NCBI GenBank assembly: GCA_023055355.1
Contig: JALJCS010000009.1
Location: forward strand, 45,042,501 to 45,106,500
Source of the DNA: Agelaius tricolor
Lineage: Eukaryota > Chordata > Aves > Passeriformes > Icteridae
Direction of reading: 5' to 3'
Length of the DNA stretch: 64,000 nt
Positions 45,641 to 58,782 of this stretch are shown here, one piece after another; positions within the stretch are counted from its first letter, which is position 1; each line of letters starts with the position of its first letter. Position numbers and translations under genes: made by a program. The notes below the pieces were generated by a model. That model was not told the origin of the DNA, did not search any database, and saw only the letters and a list, made by a program, of their open reading frames with translations.

Positions 45641-46117
45641 AAATTATGGACTCATTTGAGCTCCTAGGAAAAAAGCCACATTTATAAAAAAGGGGATCGT
45701 TGTCTCTGTAGTATGGATAATGCATGAAGTGGTTAAACCATGGATATGTGGTGTTAGTTCCAAGTTTGAATTGCAAGTGTTTATGTGAATAATAACTTTA
45801 AACAGCTCTATTCTCTTGTATAATGATAGCTGCAATCTCTGAGGAGAACAGCAGAGGATCTAGTAATTCTTCCTGGGATTTCTTATAAATAATTGGTGTT
45901 CTTCATGGACCTGGGCACCCTCATACCTCATTTTCCAACCCTTCCCAATATATCTTTCTCCAGCTTTATTAGCACAGTTGTTACCCTTAACATTCCAGGT
46001 TCAGCTGCCCAGTATTCCCAGATCCCCATTTCATTTGATCAGCACTGTGAATGTCAGGGCAGCAAAAATAAATAAAGTTTCTCAATTTTTTTTTTTATTT
46101 TATTTATTTAAACATAG

Positions 46118-46230
46118 CAAACGAGAAATTAAAATGAGGAAACTTGACAGCACAAAGGTCCGACCACTCAAAACTGAGCAGCTCCTTCACATAGAGGACC
46201 ATGACTTTGCTCTGAGACCTGGATTTGGAG
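46118..46230 (+). CDS. GABRR3: GABRR3 exon 2: start of the extracellular domain
   Basis: The exon starts after TTTAAACATAG (a T-rich tract lies before it) in phase 2 and ends at GGATTTGGAG before GTAAGC in phase 1. Residues 43-80 include SKREIKMRKLDSTKVRP, then LKTEQLLHIEDHDFALRPGF and G. STKxRP and QLLHIEDxDFA are rho-3-type sequence. The open frame that extends on both sides is intron. Confidence 0.94.
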
Positions 46231-48361
46231 GTAAGCAGCACATGCCTGCACTGGGCTGGATAAGGGTTTGTCCTCTCTCTGGAAGTTTACTTGAACTTTG
46301 TAATTTCAAATGGAATGACAGACTTAATGACAGCACAGCTCAGTTGTTGTACTTCAGGAAATAAAGAAATACAGAAATAGTCAAAGACAAGGGGCTTCTC
46401 TGTGTTTAGTGTATCAATCGGAGAAACTGCTCAAATTGTCTGCTTTACAGAACTAAGTAAAAAATACTATTAGAATAAGGTTCTTTGAGAACAGTGATTC
46501 AAGTGTCCCTGTAGACTGCACAGCTAGTAGCAATTAGCAAATTACTTAGTCATCAGATTTGTTTTGAGAGATTGAAATGATCCATCAGTTCCTAAATCTG
46601 TTTGCTGTGTACAAAATTAAAAAAAAACACAACAAAAGCCACCCACAGGCCTTCAGGTTATTATGATATTGTTTCTGTCTTGTTGGGCACTGTGATGATT
46701 ATTTGTTCATTTAACTAAATTGCATCTGGATCAAGGGAGTATTCAATGGGATGTTCACAGTTTGGATTCAATTTTGACTCTCCTTCATGGAAGGGAAAAT
46801 GAGAAAGCTGCCCCACTAATAAGCTTTGTCTGAGCCTTTGCGTCACCACTTCCCTTTTCACGATTCATGAAAATGAGACTGAACTGCTCTGCATTATGAG
46901 GCCAAAAGGAAATATATGAGGACCAATAATCAGTTGTGTAGACAAACTGACAGATTTGGGAGGCAAGCTGAAGTCTGGGGAGCTGCTTTTGTTGACACCA
47001 GCTGCTGGGATCTGGGGCCTGCTGATTGTGCCAAGACAGAGAATGGGTAAGGAAAGCATCTTTGGATGCACTGGGAGAATGGGAAAGGGTTTCTTGTTAC
47101 CATAGAAATGATGTCTTGTCAGACAGCAAAAACCTTGACTGGTTTTGAATAATAGTTGAGATACAGTCTGTTTCTTGGCAACAGAAATTCAGATTTTCTC
47201 CTGCCTAATACCTGTCTTGTCTAATATCTGTTAATCTGACATCTTCTTGTTACCTCGCAAGGAATGTAAATTTTTGAGAGTGTCACCTCAGAAAGAAGGT
47301 GGCACTTCCATGAAAGCAGACAGAGGTTTGGGATGTCCTTTATCACTGGATCATGCCAGAAAACACTATTGATGATGTACATAAAAGCAGCTTTGAGAAC
47401 ATATCTTGTGATCTGGCAGTTGTAATTTTCCACAGGCAGTGAGGATTTTTCACACCCAGGATTTTTCTCCTTGTCCTTTTTTTGTAGATGACTCTTCACA
47501 GAGCCCATCCAGTTCCTCTTGAAACCAGCTGTAGGTTTTCCACTGACTTCACTGCACAGGCCTCTCACTCATCACATTGCCCTGGCTGTGATTTCAGCTG
47601 AACTCCTGGCTTTCAGAAATAGCTTTTAGGAGGAGAGTGCCTCAGCTCTGCTTCTCCTCTGTCACCCACATGCCACACTGGCATGGGAAGCACCTTTTTT
47701 CTTCACACACTTCCAGATTTTCAGAACTCCCTTAAGATGTGGAATGTGAATCTCTCTTAGACTAAAACAGATCCACTGGCATTTTTACAGCACAAAGTGA
47801 AAAAAGTCCCAGTGAAATGAGTGTCAGTCCCAGATTTATACTCCAGAGTTCCTGTTTTACCATTGATTCCAGTGTGTTGCAGTAGTAAGGAGTGGTTTGG
47901 CTTTCATAAGGCAGTAGCAGAGATTTAACACACAATTGTGCCCTCATCAGTGGACAAATTTCTCTACAGAAACTTGACTCTGAATAACATCCCCAGGATT
48001 ATTTTATGACAGCAGACATGGGGTGTGGGTTTCTCTGAACAGCAGTGATGATTAAGTGTGCAGCAGGAGGAATCTTACCTAGAGGAGAGGGAGAAATTAG
48101 AGATATCATTGCTACAGTCATTGCCAGAACTGTTACAACATAACCCTGAACTGCACCGAGACTTACAGCACTGTGGCTTTGTGCAGTTACCACAGGTGAA
48201 ATGTTGAGTTTGTTTTCATCAAATTTAATGAAGCAGCTCTGTACTGTGACTCATGAGGGGCTTGTATCTGTCACATGTCACATCACATGATTTATTCAGC
48301 TCAGCACAGTGCATCAGTTTGCAGCAATAAAAAAACAGATCAGGAAGGCTGGATAAAAACC

Positions 48362-48412
48362 AAGTATTTATTCTTTACCTTTTTTATTTTAAAAAGTATT
48401 TATTCTTTACCT
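48362..48412. repeat. 19-bp direct repeat, two perfect copies
   Basis: AAGTATTTATTCTTTACCT occurs at 48362-48380 and again at 48394-48412, separated by 13 T/A-rich bases. It is probably a local duplication. Confidence 0.95.
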
Positions 48413-49219
48413 GTAGAAGAGGGATGGGTTTTTCCCCCTCTCCTATACCCCATTGTGATTTTCTGGGTATGTCAGGGAGTTAGAATGACAGATTTTGTTA
48501 ATGTGGCTCCACTGTGCCCCTTTGCCTGAGAAGGTCAATCACCCTTTGCACCAGTTTAGGAGAAAAAGTAGCAGGGAAATTCATGCTGCTGCAGATTCCT
48601 CAGTTCAGGGAACTCTTAAATCTAAGTTTGCCTTGTTTGATTTCACTTAGCACAACACATGCCATGTAAATGAGCAGACCACAGGACCAAGAATTTTTAG
48701 TACCTACATTTAAGCTGTACAAAGAAAAAACAGAGGGAGCACATGCTGAATTTGGTTTGTAAACTGAGCAAACATGCACAGAGAAAAACATGGGGCAAAT
48801 AAATATAGAACTGTTGGGCACTGATGCTACTGGCTGCAGTGTTACTGGGAATAATTGTGGAGGTGAGAGATCCATTTTTTGACCAAATGAACACAACTCT
48901 GCTGCCATTTATATGAGTGTATTTTGGCATTCATCTGTTGATTGTAGTGCCATTGCAGCTGCACAATCAGAATTTGACTCTCTGACTGTAAATTTTTAAA
49001 TTTAGTCCTGACATTGTCAGTTTATTAGTAGATTATAGATCAAAGCCAGAGAAACATAGAGCATTGAGATGAAGCAAACCCAGCAACTTCTGGCAAGCTG
49101 ATCTTACTCTTTAAAAATGTTACTTTGCAGTTCATTATACAGTGAGGATAAGTGAAGCAAACCAACAATTCAGTACACCAAAACTTTAAAAATCTAAACT
49201 GGGCATTGTTGCATTGTTG

Positions 49220-49252
49220 CAACTCAAGAGCCTAAGCCAGGCTCTTGAGTTG
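49220..49252. repeat. Perfect inverted repeat: 14-bp stem, 5-base loop
   Basis: CAACTCAAGAGCCT (49220-49233), loop AAGCC, then AGGCTCTTGAGTTG (49239-49252). It is a short stable hairpin without T-rich tail and lies in GABRR3 intron 2. Confidence 0.95.
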
Positions 49253-49624
49253 TTGATGGAAGCTGGTGGTGTTTTTTTCCTTTCCTAAATTTTTTGTTGT
49301 GGCTGTTTGATTGTTGCCTTCTGTGTAATGTCACGGTCCTGTATGGTCTGGAAGTGAGAAGGAAGCTTAAACTGGGAGTGGAGAAAAAGTCAGAAATGAA
49401 ATTATGCTGCCAGAACTTCTTGGAATGATTATCCCCAAGTTTTAAACTCAGCAAGAAAGGGTGAGCACAGACAATGAATGAGACTTCTCAGCATATCCTG
49501 ACTTGTAACAGCTCAGATCTGAGTGCCACAATGCAAACTGCCATAGCAGCCAAAACTCCATGTTGAGAGACGTCTGACAGCAAATCCATAGAAATGCTTT
49601 AAGTCTACTTTTTTCCCTATTATA

Positions 49625-49745
49625 CATCTATTTATATATATTTTTTTATTTCCTGAACTATCTTATTTCAAAGTACTGGTGGAAGTAACACATACATGTG
49701 TGTATAAATGTCTATATATTGTTTTTTTTATATATATATATTGTT
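49625..49745. repeat. AT-rich simple sequence
   Basis: Interrupted TA and T runs (TATTTATATATATTTTTTT, TTTTTTTATATATATATATTG) in GABRR3 intron 2. Confidence 0.7.
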
Positions 49746-50035
49746 TTTTCTTTTACCTTGTGTCTTAAGGACATGTAGTTTCCTACATTAAAAGTGTGTT
49801 AGTTAAAGTTTTAAAATTGATGATCTCTTATTTTTCAACCAATATAGAAGATAATAACATAAGCAAGTGTTAGAAATGATGAAAATAATTTAGCAGCATT
49901 TAGCTGGTCAAGAGGTAGCAGTCTTTCCTGAAAATCTGCATCTCAATCTGCAATTAAACATAATCTTCATTCTGAATTTTCAGAGGATCAGAAATCCCAT
50001 TATCTCACTCCCCCTTTATGCTTCCTCCCTCTTCA

Positions 50036-50113
50036 AAATATATTATATGTATAACACATATATATACATAATATATTATATATAATGTATTATAATATAA
50101 TATATTATATATG
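50036..50113. repeat. AT-rich, partly palindromic TA/AAT simple sequence
   Basis: Interrupted TATA, ATAATATATTATAT and TATAATATAATAT units with almost no G or C in GABRR3 intron 2. Confidence 0.8.
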
Positions 50114-53100
50114 AAGGTAAAAGGGGAGAGGGAAGGAAAGAAAATATGGCCCAGTGTATCTTCAAAAAGTGCTGCAAATCTAACAACTCTTTGCCCCAAG
50201 ACCTTTTATTTTTTGCACCACAGCTCTCCCTGAAAGATGAGAGATGTCTTCTCCCTGTGGTGAAGACTCACATGGGTGGAAGTGGAATGGCTTTTTATTA
50301 TCTCTAACTGGAAGGAATAGCTGGGTATCCAGGACAGGAGGGGAGGGAAAATATATTGATTATTTGCAAGACCTCTAATAGACTTCCTCCGGATTTTTTT
50401 CTTTCACATTGCTAAATCTTTTCATTCCAAGAGCTGGTTACTGTTCATACCAGACCACCTTTGTTTCTTACTTAAATAAGAAAGAAACACAGTAGTAACA
50501 AGAAGAAAATACTTAGCAATACAGTAATTCTCCTGTTCCTGTCATGGCCAGAAGAAATTTTAAAAATCCACAAAGCTTCACCTCCCTTGAGCTTGTTTAC
50601 ATTTCTAACCAGCTCTCTTCCTCTTTTTTAGAACAAAGTCCACCTGCAGATCTTAATTCTCCCCATGTCTCCATCTCCTACTGGCAGATTTTTCTAGACC
50701 TTCCTTTTTTTCCCAGCATATACTCTTACAAAGCCAACTGGGTACAGTTGTTTCTAAATTCAGCATTTATCCCATAGATCTTCAGGTGCAATCTGTTGCA
50801 TGCCCAAAGGTCTGGCTATTATAAAATATTATAGCATTCACTAAAGCAGTCATTATTACTGTGGAAATTGATCCTAAAAATGCTAAAAGAATAGCTTTTT
50901 TACATAATATCCCTTCTAGAAAAGGTATTACAGAATTTGCCTGATGTCCTATCTATTAATAAAATTCCATGCTCATCAAGGAATTCTTTTGCTATGCTTA
51001 AACCTTTAAAATAAAAGACTGGAAATGGCTTGCATGAAGTTAAACCTGTCTGAAAACAATGCTGTTTTTTTCTGCTGAGGAGTAATTATCCTGAAAATCT
51101 GTGGAGCCTCCATTGTGAAAATCACTAATCCCTCTAAAATAATGATTTATAGTGACCCTCCAGAAGCAACTGAAGCTGCTCAATTTAATAACAAAATCCT
51201 CTCTGCCATCCCCAGTTTTGTCAAACTGGGAAATTAAAACCACAGCTTTGCTCTGGTTGCTTTTTTTTAAAGGGAATTTGATGCTGTTGTCTGATGGTCA
51301 GCCAGAGATTGAAATTCTCAATCTAGCAGGGAGAAGGCTGTGGTGCAGACACAGAGGTAGATGAATTGCTTTCCTATTTTGGCTGGTTTAGGAACCTTTT
51401 CAAATTTTACTGTAATTTTGCTTTTTTATAAAAGCATCCTCTTGTGACAAAACAAATCCAAGGGATGAAGAAATTACAGTTCCTAGCTGCCTGTTCCCAG
51501 TAGCTAATTATCCCTGTTTCTAGTGGAGTTGATTTTTAATCACACTCACAAATGTTCCCAAAAACCATGAAGGATTAGACCAGACTGAAGCCAACAGGTA
51601 TCTTGTTGGGTGTGTTAGTGACAATGATATAGAAGTGCTCCAGATGAGAAAATTGAACAGCACAGTGATCTTATCTGTGCAGTCTTTACTGTCTTTATTA
51701 TCTACTTACATTTGTTGCCAAAGTAGAGTCAGAATAGGAGGGAAATATTTGCAGCTGTTCTGATCTGTTAGTAATGGATCAGGGCTGGGGTAGGGGATGT
51801 GCTTTTATAATTCTCTGTGCTGAATGCTAGACTGGACAGTGTTTTCTCACTAAGCATCAGGAGTAAGGTCTTTGTCTTTCTTCAGAGAAGAGGGATCTCT
51901 TCTCAAGCAGTCTGTTTCACACTTCTTGCATTTCTACCCAATCAGGAACGAATTTAATTGTAACAATTCCCTTTTAATTCAATTCACTTTAGAATTGTTC
52001 ACTGTATTTCTCCTGGCCATAGGTTTTGATTTCTTTTATGCTATTCATTGTCACCACCAGCATATTTTTATAGTAGTGACCAGTGCAGTACAGGCTATCC
52101 TTTCAAAGATTTAGGTGTCTCTGTGTGTATTTATGGATAAGTGGCACTTTGGTTTGTGTGCATGCAACCAACATAACCATAAGCTGCCACTGATTTCTAG
52201 TTCTGTGACCAGTTCCTTTGTATCTGCCCAGAGGAGCTGAATTGTTGATGGAAATTTTGCTCACACTGGAATAATGTTTGTTTGGGAAAGAAATTGTCTG
52301 TAATTTTTGAAATTACAAAAATTACTAGAACTGCTATCATCACCCTTGGAGCAGCAGTCACTAAGAAAAGCCTTTTCCTCACTACACATGACACATGGCT
52401 TTGAAAGTCAGATGTCTGATTCTGGGATGTGATTTGTGCTTAGCTCCTTGTTTGCCTGAAGAATGTTGATGGGAGACATTTAACTTTATTTGCTTTAGAT
52501 TTGTCCTTGACTCAGGAACTGGTAAAACCTTTCTTGACATTGAGAGCTGTTCCCCCTCTCCTCCTGTTCCACCCGCATAATTCAACATAAATTGTTGTTT
52601 GCATTTAAATGATGTGTGAATGCCTTTTGTGAACGATGCTCACATCAGGTGTAAATTCCACAATGACTTCTACTTTGGCTGAACCTGTTTTTAGTTTACA
52701 AGATTTCAGTGGAATACAGAAAAGATGACTCAGATTACAACCAGGCACTTTTGTGCCCGTGTTTGCTACAAGCTGGTATTTAGTATAAATAAATTATTTT
52801 GGTGTTGTGATCAAGACAAAGCAAGAAGTGGGCAAAACTAGTTTAGGAGAAGTTAAAAAATTTCTGTTGTTTTGTATGAAGGAGTCTGGCTGAATATATT
52901 CATTGATACTCTTGAGCATCAGCCTCTGGAGCAGCTGTCTTTTCCTAAAGTCTCTATTCTCCAGAAGAAGCAGCATTTTTCCAAGTGCTGCTTAGTGTTT
53001 TACTGAAAAACTTTGCTCTCTAGAGTTCCTGAATCCCATTTTGGGCTTTGGCCAAGAGGAGGGCATTCCTCTCAGAGAGGGACACGATTTCTGAGCCAAA

Positions 53101-54372
53101 GAGCCCAGCTCTTGTCAGTGCCTAAATATTTTCTGGTATGCCCTGCTAAATCTGAGCATGTCTCACCTTTATTTCCCATGCACAATGCATCTTCATCTGT
53201 TCTGTGCAGGGATAGACTCCCCATTAAAAAAAAGACAAGTAAAATCAAGAGATTACAGAGCCAGATTTAAAAATACCTCTGAAATAGTTCAAGATCTTTA
53301 CTGGTAAGAACTGGAGGCAGCTGTGTAATCCTCGAAGGCTGCTATTTTAAGGATAATTCCAAAAAGGGACACAATATTGTGGCTGGTTATCACAAGAGTG
53401 ATGTTCCTGGACTATTTTCTCTTGACAGGGCTAAAAGGGAAAGACAAGAAAAAGACAAGCTAGAAAAGCTGTTGCTGTTCAGACTTCCTTGTATTGATGT
53501 TTTAACTGGTTATTTGAAATGTGTACTTAAAAATTTTAGCTGGCTATTTTTCACAAAAGTGATTGGAATCCTGTGTACAATAATTACTACTGATTTTCAT
53601 GCTAAAAGCAGAATATTCTTAGGGTGGTGGTGTGTATATACATATATGCGCATGCTCCTCTATTCCTCCCCTGTCAGGAAGTGATTAATCAATTAGTGGA
53701 ATGACATAACCCATGTAGTACTACATCCTTCATTCTTGATATTTCACACTGAAAAGAGTGGAAATAATTTCATGTTTGGCTGTAATTTTTAATTGATTTC
53801 GAGTAACATCATCCTAAAAATGCACTCAGTAAATACACAACACAGTGACAGAATATGATTAGCATGTGTACAGCTTTTCTCTTGTGAGGTGGTGAGCAAG
53901 CAATGCTTTTTCATGAACAGCTATACCAAACCTTAAACAGCTCAGTAACTAAAGATAATAAGAGTCATAATAAGTATGTTTTTTGTGAATAAGCATTGGA
54001 AGTGGTAAGAATATTTGCAATATTTGATGTATTCCATGTATTTACTCAGCTTTTCCCATGATGGTTCTGAATTGCACTCCAAGGGGTTCATTAATTAGCT
54101 GTGGCATCACAAGGACACAGCCACTGCTGGCCAAACTGCTGTGCCAAAAACAACTGGTCTGCCTGCAAAAAGAGCACTGAAGATCTTGTGCTTATTTTCA
54201 CAACTGCGTAGCTTCAGGTTTTACTTTGTTGCCTTTTATCATTCAGCGTTTTAAGGTGGAGAGACTGCAGTAAATTCTGGGATACAGTACTCTCTGTATC
54301 CTGCTGGTGTTGCAGTCTTCCATTTAAAAATAGGGATTTTTGCTCCTCATGCCTCTTTCTGTTCCCATGCAG

Positions 54373-54440
54373 GGTCACCAATACCTGTGGGCATTGATGT
54401 GCAGGTGGAGAGCATTGACAGCATTTCTGAAGTTGACATG
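54373..54440 (+). CDS. GABRR3: GABRR3 exon 3
   Basis: A 68-bp exon that starts after CCCATGCAG in phase 1 and ends at GACATG before GTGAGC in phase 0. Residues 81-103 read SPIPVGIDVQVESIDSISEV, then DM, after a split Gly. This is the first beta-strand of the Cys-loop receptor extracellular fold, highly conserved in all rho subunits. It was found by homology and phase only. Confidence 0.95.
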
Positions 54441-55740
54441 GTGAGCAGAACTGAAATAAAGGGTTTCAGTAAAAATACAGGGGGTTCAGAAACATCCAGA
54501 TGGGTGATCCAGAATAATGTAGGTAAAGAAAGCAAACCCTAAAGAGCACATCCTTGCCTTGAAGCATGCATTTAAACTAGTAAGTGTTGAATTTCTCCCT
54601 GGGCCAGAGGAACAGCTCAGAGTGGGCAGTGCTCTGGTTTGAAAACTCCATTGCATGATGAGGCTTCATGTCCTTTGCTTCTTTTGCCTATGCAAATCTG
54701 AGTATTCCATAATTGTGGCATGGGTGGAGCTGTGATCATAACAAATGGAAAGAGAAACATCAGTTCCAGAAATGGTCCTGGGAAGGAGACACTGCAATTA
54801 GGGCCTGTGGTACTGGAATGCAGGCTGTTCATTCTTCAGCCCAAGTTGTTACTAATATTGTCAGTATGAGCTCCTGCACTCCTTTACAAAACTACCCAAA
54901 TCATAAAATTGTATTACAGGGCCATAAAATCATATTACAGGGGAAGATCTAACTCTCTTCACAGTATTCTTACCAGAAGCAATTGTTCTACTGAGATAAA
55001 TGGTGTCTGCCTAATAATACAAAATTTATATGGGTGAACACAGAGCAGTCAGGCTGTGCAGAAGCTCATACTGGCTTTGCAGCATCCAGCTCTTCCCATA
55101 TGTAGATTTGCAGTCATGATGTTTCTCTAAATAGGATCATAAAATATTTGTAATAATGTTTTATATTAAAAGAATAGTGTAGTTATTATTGTAAAATCTA
55201 CCTGCTTACTCTTGTGATATTCATTGAATTGTTTCTTTATGATGCATTTAATTAATAAATGTATTAATTTAGCCCCTGTAAAATATTTTCACAAAATGAA
55301 CAGATTTGTGGATTTTAAAAATTGACCTAGTACTCGTGAAGAACTCCAATTAATCCCTTGGTAAAGGAACCTTAAAGGAACCACAGTCCACTCTTGGAGA
55401 TGGTTGTGAAGATTTTCAGAGGAAACATTTTTTCCATCTACTCTTGTCTGGTTTTAAAGCTTCTTTATCACTGCACAGCTGGCCCAATCCAGAAGACCCC
55501 TGGAATGTGTAGAAGTTTTATCTAAGGAGTCTTAGCCTCAGACACCAGGGACAAGACAAAATCTCAACAATAATCAAATTCAAACTCATTGAGTGGTGCT
55601 TGGTTCCTCTTATTAAGGATCTTTCAGATAATTTGCAGAGAAGAAATTGATCCTTTGCATTGAATTGATTAATTTGTGTGTTTTCTATTGCACATGACTA
55701 AAAACAAGTATTGTCTCCTTTTATTTTTAATGAAACAAAG
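54441..55740 (+). other. GABRR3 intron 3
   Basis: GT-AG intron of 1,300 bp. It is AT-rich, and no other feature was seen. Its acceptor (GAAACAAAG) has A at -3 and lacks pyrimidines in the last nine bases; the pyrimidine tract lies a little further upstream. Confidence 0.8.
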
Positions 55741-55964
55741 GACTTCACAATGACTTTATATCTCAGACACTACTGGAAGGATGAGAGGCTCTCATTCCGC
55801 AGCAACAAAAACAAAAGTATGACTTTCGATGGGCGGCTGATAAAAAAGATCTGGGTGCCTGATGTGTTTTTTGTGCACTCCAAAAGATCTTTCATCCATG
55901 ATACAACTGTGGAAAACATCATGCTCCGAGTGTACCCCGATGGCAACGTCCTCTTCAGCCTGAG
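55741..55964 (+). CDS. GABRR3: GABRR3 exon 4: ligand-binding loops D and A
   Basis: Starts after AACAAAG in phase 0 and ends at AGCCTGAG before GTGAGG in phase 2. Residues 104-177 include DFTMTLYLRHYWKDERLSF, SMTFDGRLIKKIWVPDVFF, VHSKRSFIHDTT and ENIMLRVYPDGNVLFSL. Y110 and R112 correspond to the loop D residues Y102 and R104 that contact GABA in rho-1. W140VPD is the family loop A signature. N127-K-S is a possible glycosylation site. Confidence 0.97.
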
Positions 55965-58098
55965 GTGAGGAAATACCCTTCCCTAAGAGCATCCGTGGCT
56001 GCAACTGTCATGTAGTGGCTGTAATTGAAATGACTGGAAATATTTGCAAGTAATTATAAGATTCTCATACTGGGCTGGCATTAATCCCCTGGCAGCACAT
56101 CATGGGAAACTGGTGTGACAGTGGGAAAATTAATTGAGGATTGAAAATGTATTTTTTCTATCATTCAGATATTGTTTCCTGTCAAGGGGGTTAGCAAGTG
56201 TTAGTTCCTTGCCAGTGGCTCTAGCAGTATTGCTACTGAGTACAGTAAAGCCCAAAATTATTAACTAATAACCATAATTTTGGTAGTTTTGTTTGTTTTA
56301 TTATTTTTCCTGAGCCTTTTAAAACTGCCTCAGCTATTTTCACCCTGGCTTAGCAGTTAACATGCCAGTGATAGAAACCAGGGCTCTAGATAGGCACAGA
56401 GAGCAGATTTTTGGTGCTGATACCACCAGTGTTGTGGGACTAAGAGGAACTGGAAAGTGAAACAGCAATTCCAGAACAGGAATAGCAAGGTCATTAATGT
56501 GTCCCCCCTCCCTCTGTATGTTACTGCTTTGCTTTATGAAGGAGATTTGGATGATGTGGCAGAAATAGTTTTAATGGAGCAATTTTCCCCCTAGGGTAAG
56601 GGATCTCAGGCCTGTGCATTGCTGAAATTCAGTTTGGTACTAATTAGCTCTGAGCACAGCAGTGATATTTCACCCAACCTGGACAGTTTGAAGATTTATG
56701 GAAGCATTTGAGATTGTGGCTGTGTAATAATCGTTGCAACAATTAATGAATTTATCTCCTCTGTCATGAGGACATGCAGAAATCCTCACAACAACTGTAC
56801 ACCACTTTAAAGCAGTGTATGTTCAAGATTCACACTGACAGTAAGGAACAATGAGGTGAAGTGTGCTTTTTATTGCTGTATTAATTTCCATAATTCTTGA
56901 GAAGGAGGGATCAGAGGAACTATACCCCTTCACTAAGGCTTATATCAGTGATTCTCCAAATGAGAACCAGGAATTGTTCCTTAGATGTGCCTTAAAACAC
57001 CCTTTTTGTATTGCCAGTTTTACATGTAGTAAGGAAATTTTATTCCAAATACTTGCATGCAATAAATCTGCATATTTCACAGTTTTTCTTCAGTGCCTGG
57101 CATGCAGGATTATATTGCAGCAAAGTGAAACCAAAATCAAGATCTGTTGCTAAAACAGACTTCCTTTGCCTCTTGTTCCCATGTCCTTTAGCCAATAGCT
57201 GAAGGATGGAAACAACATCCATAGTTGGAAGTCCTATGCATGTCCCACTCTTGGATCTCATTTCAAGCCAGTAAAGTCTTTTATTTGTAAAAATCCAGCT
57301 CCAGCTCCAGTTACTGAGCACAGGTTTCAAAGGGCACTTGTATAACCCCTCACTGAAATTCCTGTGGGATTCCATTTGAGCAAAATTGAAACATTGAACT
57401 TAACCATCAAATGACATGCAAGCTGTGACAGGAAAGGGAAATTTGCCGATATTTACCACATTTAATTTGCTGCCCATAGCAAGGTCAATTTTTTTTTTGT
57501 TTTTATTAAATACAAAGGGGTATTTGTCCTCTAAACATTTGTGAAAAAGCAGGTGGAATGTGAAATAGGCTTTGCCTAGATTTCCTTAAGCTTTTTACAA
57601 TATAAAGCATTTCATTTAAGAGGAGAGTAAGCTTCCAGAAATTGCAGCTAATCTCTTTTTACAATTAAATATTATAATCATTCTAGCTGGGAAAACATCC
57701 CTTGAAATAATATTTGCTCTAATCTGTAATATTATCTACTTCAGTCTATGAGAAATCAAGTGAAGAACTGTGAACTCCCTTTGTTTATCTTTGTAATTGT
57801 AAACCTTCAAACCAAAATGTGTGAAAGGCTAATGAAGGATCAGGCCAAATATAGGGTTTAAAAATCAAAGGTAATGTATTTAATAATAAAGACTATTTAT
57901 GGGGGTTTTTTTTAAGATGATCATCTCAAGATGATTTAACTTTATTTCACCATCTTGAAGCTATTTTAGAGGCATCTAAAAGGGCAGAAAACCTCAATCA
58001 ATAGGATTCTAAACAGCAGATTGGTACTAAGATGTGTACACAGCTAAGAAAGTGTGAACTTTTTCATTTTCTTTCTGTTTTTCTCTTCTTTTCTGCAG
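55965..58098 (+). other. GABRR3 intron 4
   Basis: GT-AG intron of 2,134 bp with phase 2 ends. Nothing beyond AT-rich sequence and short T runs. The frames at 56863-57375 have no known domain. Confidence 0.85.
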
Positions 58099-58181
58099 AA
58101 TAACAGTTTCTGCTATGTGCTTCATGGATTTCAGTAGGTTTCCTCTGGACACACAGAACTGTTCTTTAGAACTGGAAAGCT
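58099..58181 (+). CDS. GABRR3: GABRR3 exon 5: Cys-loop
   Basis: An 83-bp exon that starts after TTTTCTGCAG in phase 2 and ends at GAAAGCT before GTAAGT in phase 1. Residues 178-205 read RITVSAMCFMDFSRFPLD, then TQNCSLELES. C185 and C199 are separated by thirteen residues and form the disulfide that names the Cys-loop superfamily. The -FPLDTQNC- core is canonical. Confidence 0.97.
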
Positions 58182-58782
58182 GTAAGTTTAATTCCTAATT
58201 ATTCTTCACATGTGCATTCTTACCAGCACTCCCTCTTGTGCATGATACCTCTTTCACTTACTTTGATGTGTCACCTGAACCCTTCAGCATATACATATGA
58301 AAGTGTAGGCAATTTCGGATCTTTCCAGACCTCAGTGAGCTTTGGGAAGGTGGAAAAACCATGATGCACCCTGCTTTATTCCCACTGGTACATATTCCAA
58401 GGCCTAAATCTAAAAATCTCTCAAAAAAACAGGAGGGTTTTTTTCTTTGAGAAAATAATTGCGCAGATTAAAAGTAAAATGAAATGTCAATATTTGACTT
58501 GTTGGAAAAATGAAGATGGGTGCTTGTGTTACTGTGAAACATCTGCTTTTTCACCCCTACCTCAGCTGGAAGCTGCTGGCAGGGCACAGGGCTGGGCTGC
58601 ACTTGGAACATGATGGAACATGCTCCTGGCAAACTTTTTCCATGCCAACTGACAAATTGGTGTGAAAAAATGTTTCTTTGGGGTTTTGCCAGATTGCTTG
58701 AGTGGTCTTCTCTCCCTAAGAAAGGAAAGAGGAAGTGATTAACTTTAGTAACTTTATAACTTCAGTTTCTGCTCTCTCACAG
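58182..58782 (+). other. GABRR3 intron 5
   Basis: GT-AG intron of 601 bp with phase 1 ends. No other feature seen. Confidence 0.9.

Larger units (their letters stand above)
39685..46117 (+). other. GABRR3 intron 1
   Basis: GT-AG intron of 6,433 bp with phase 2 ends. It holds the antisense retroviral pol remnant (43474-44389), antisense CR1 copies (45150-45640), and unassigned sequence between 39700 and 43400. The long minus-strand frame at 41037-41456 and the plus-strand frames there match no known domain. A 57-codon minus-strand open stretch near 42705-42872 may belong to the retroviral remnant, but I cannot identify it. Confidence 0.8.
46231..54372 (+). other. GABRR3 intron 2
   Basis: GT-AG intron of 8,142 bp with phase 1 ends. 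It contains a 19-bp direct repeat (48362-48412), a 14-bp-stem inverted repeat (49220-49252) and AT-rich simple sequence (49625-49745 and 50036-50113). No exon or mobile element was recognised, and the open frames have no known domains. Confidence 0.8.

Noticed and set aside
49220..49252. MicroRNA precursor
   Set aside because: A 14-bp stem is too short for a miRNA hairpin, and there is no extended pairing around it.
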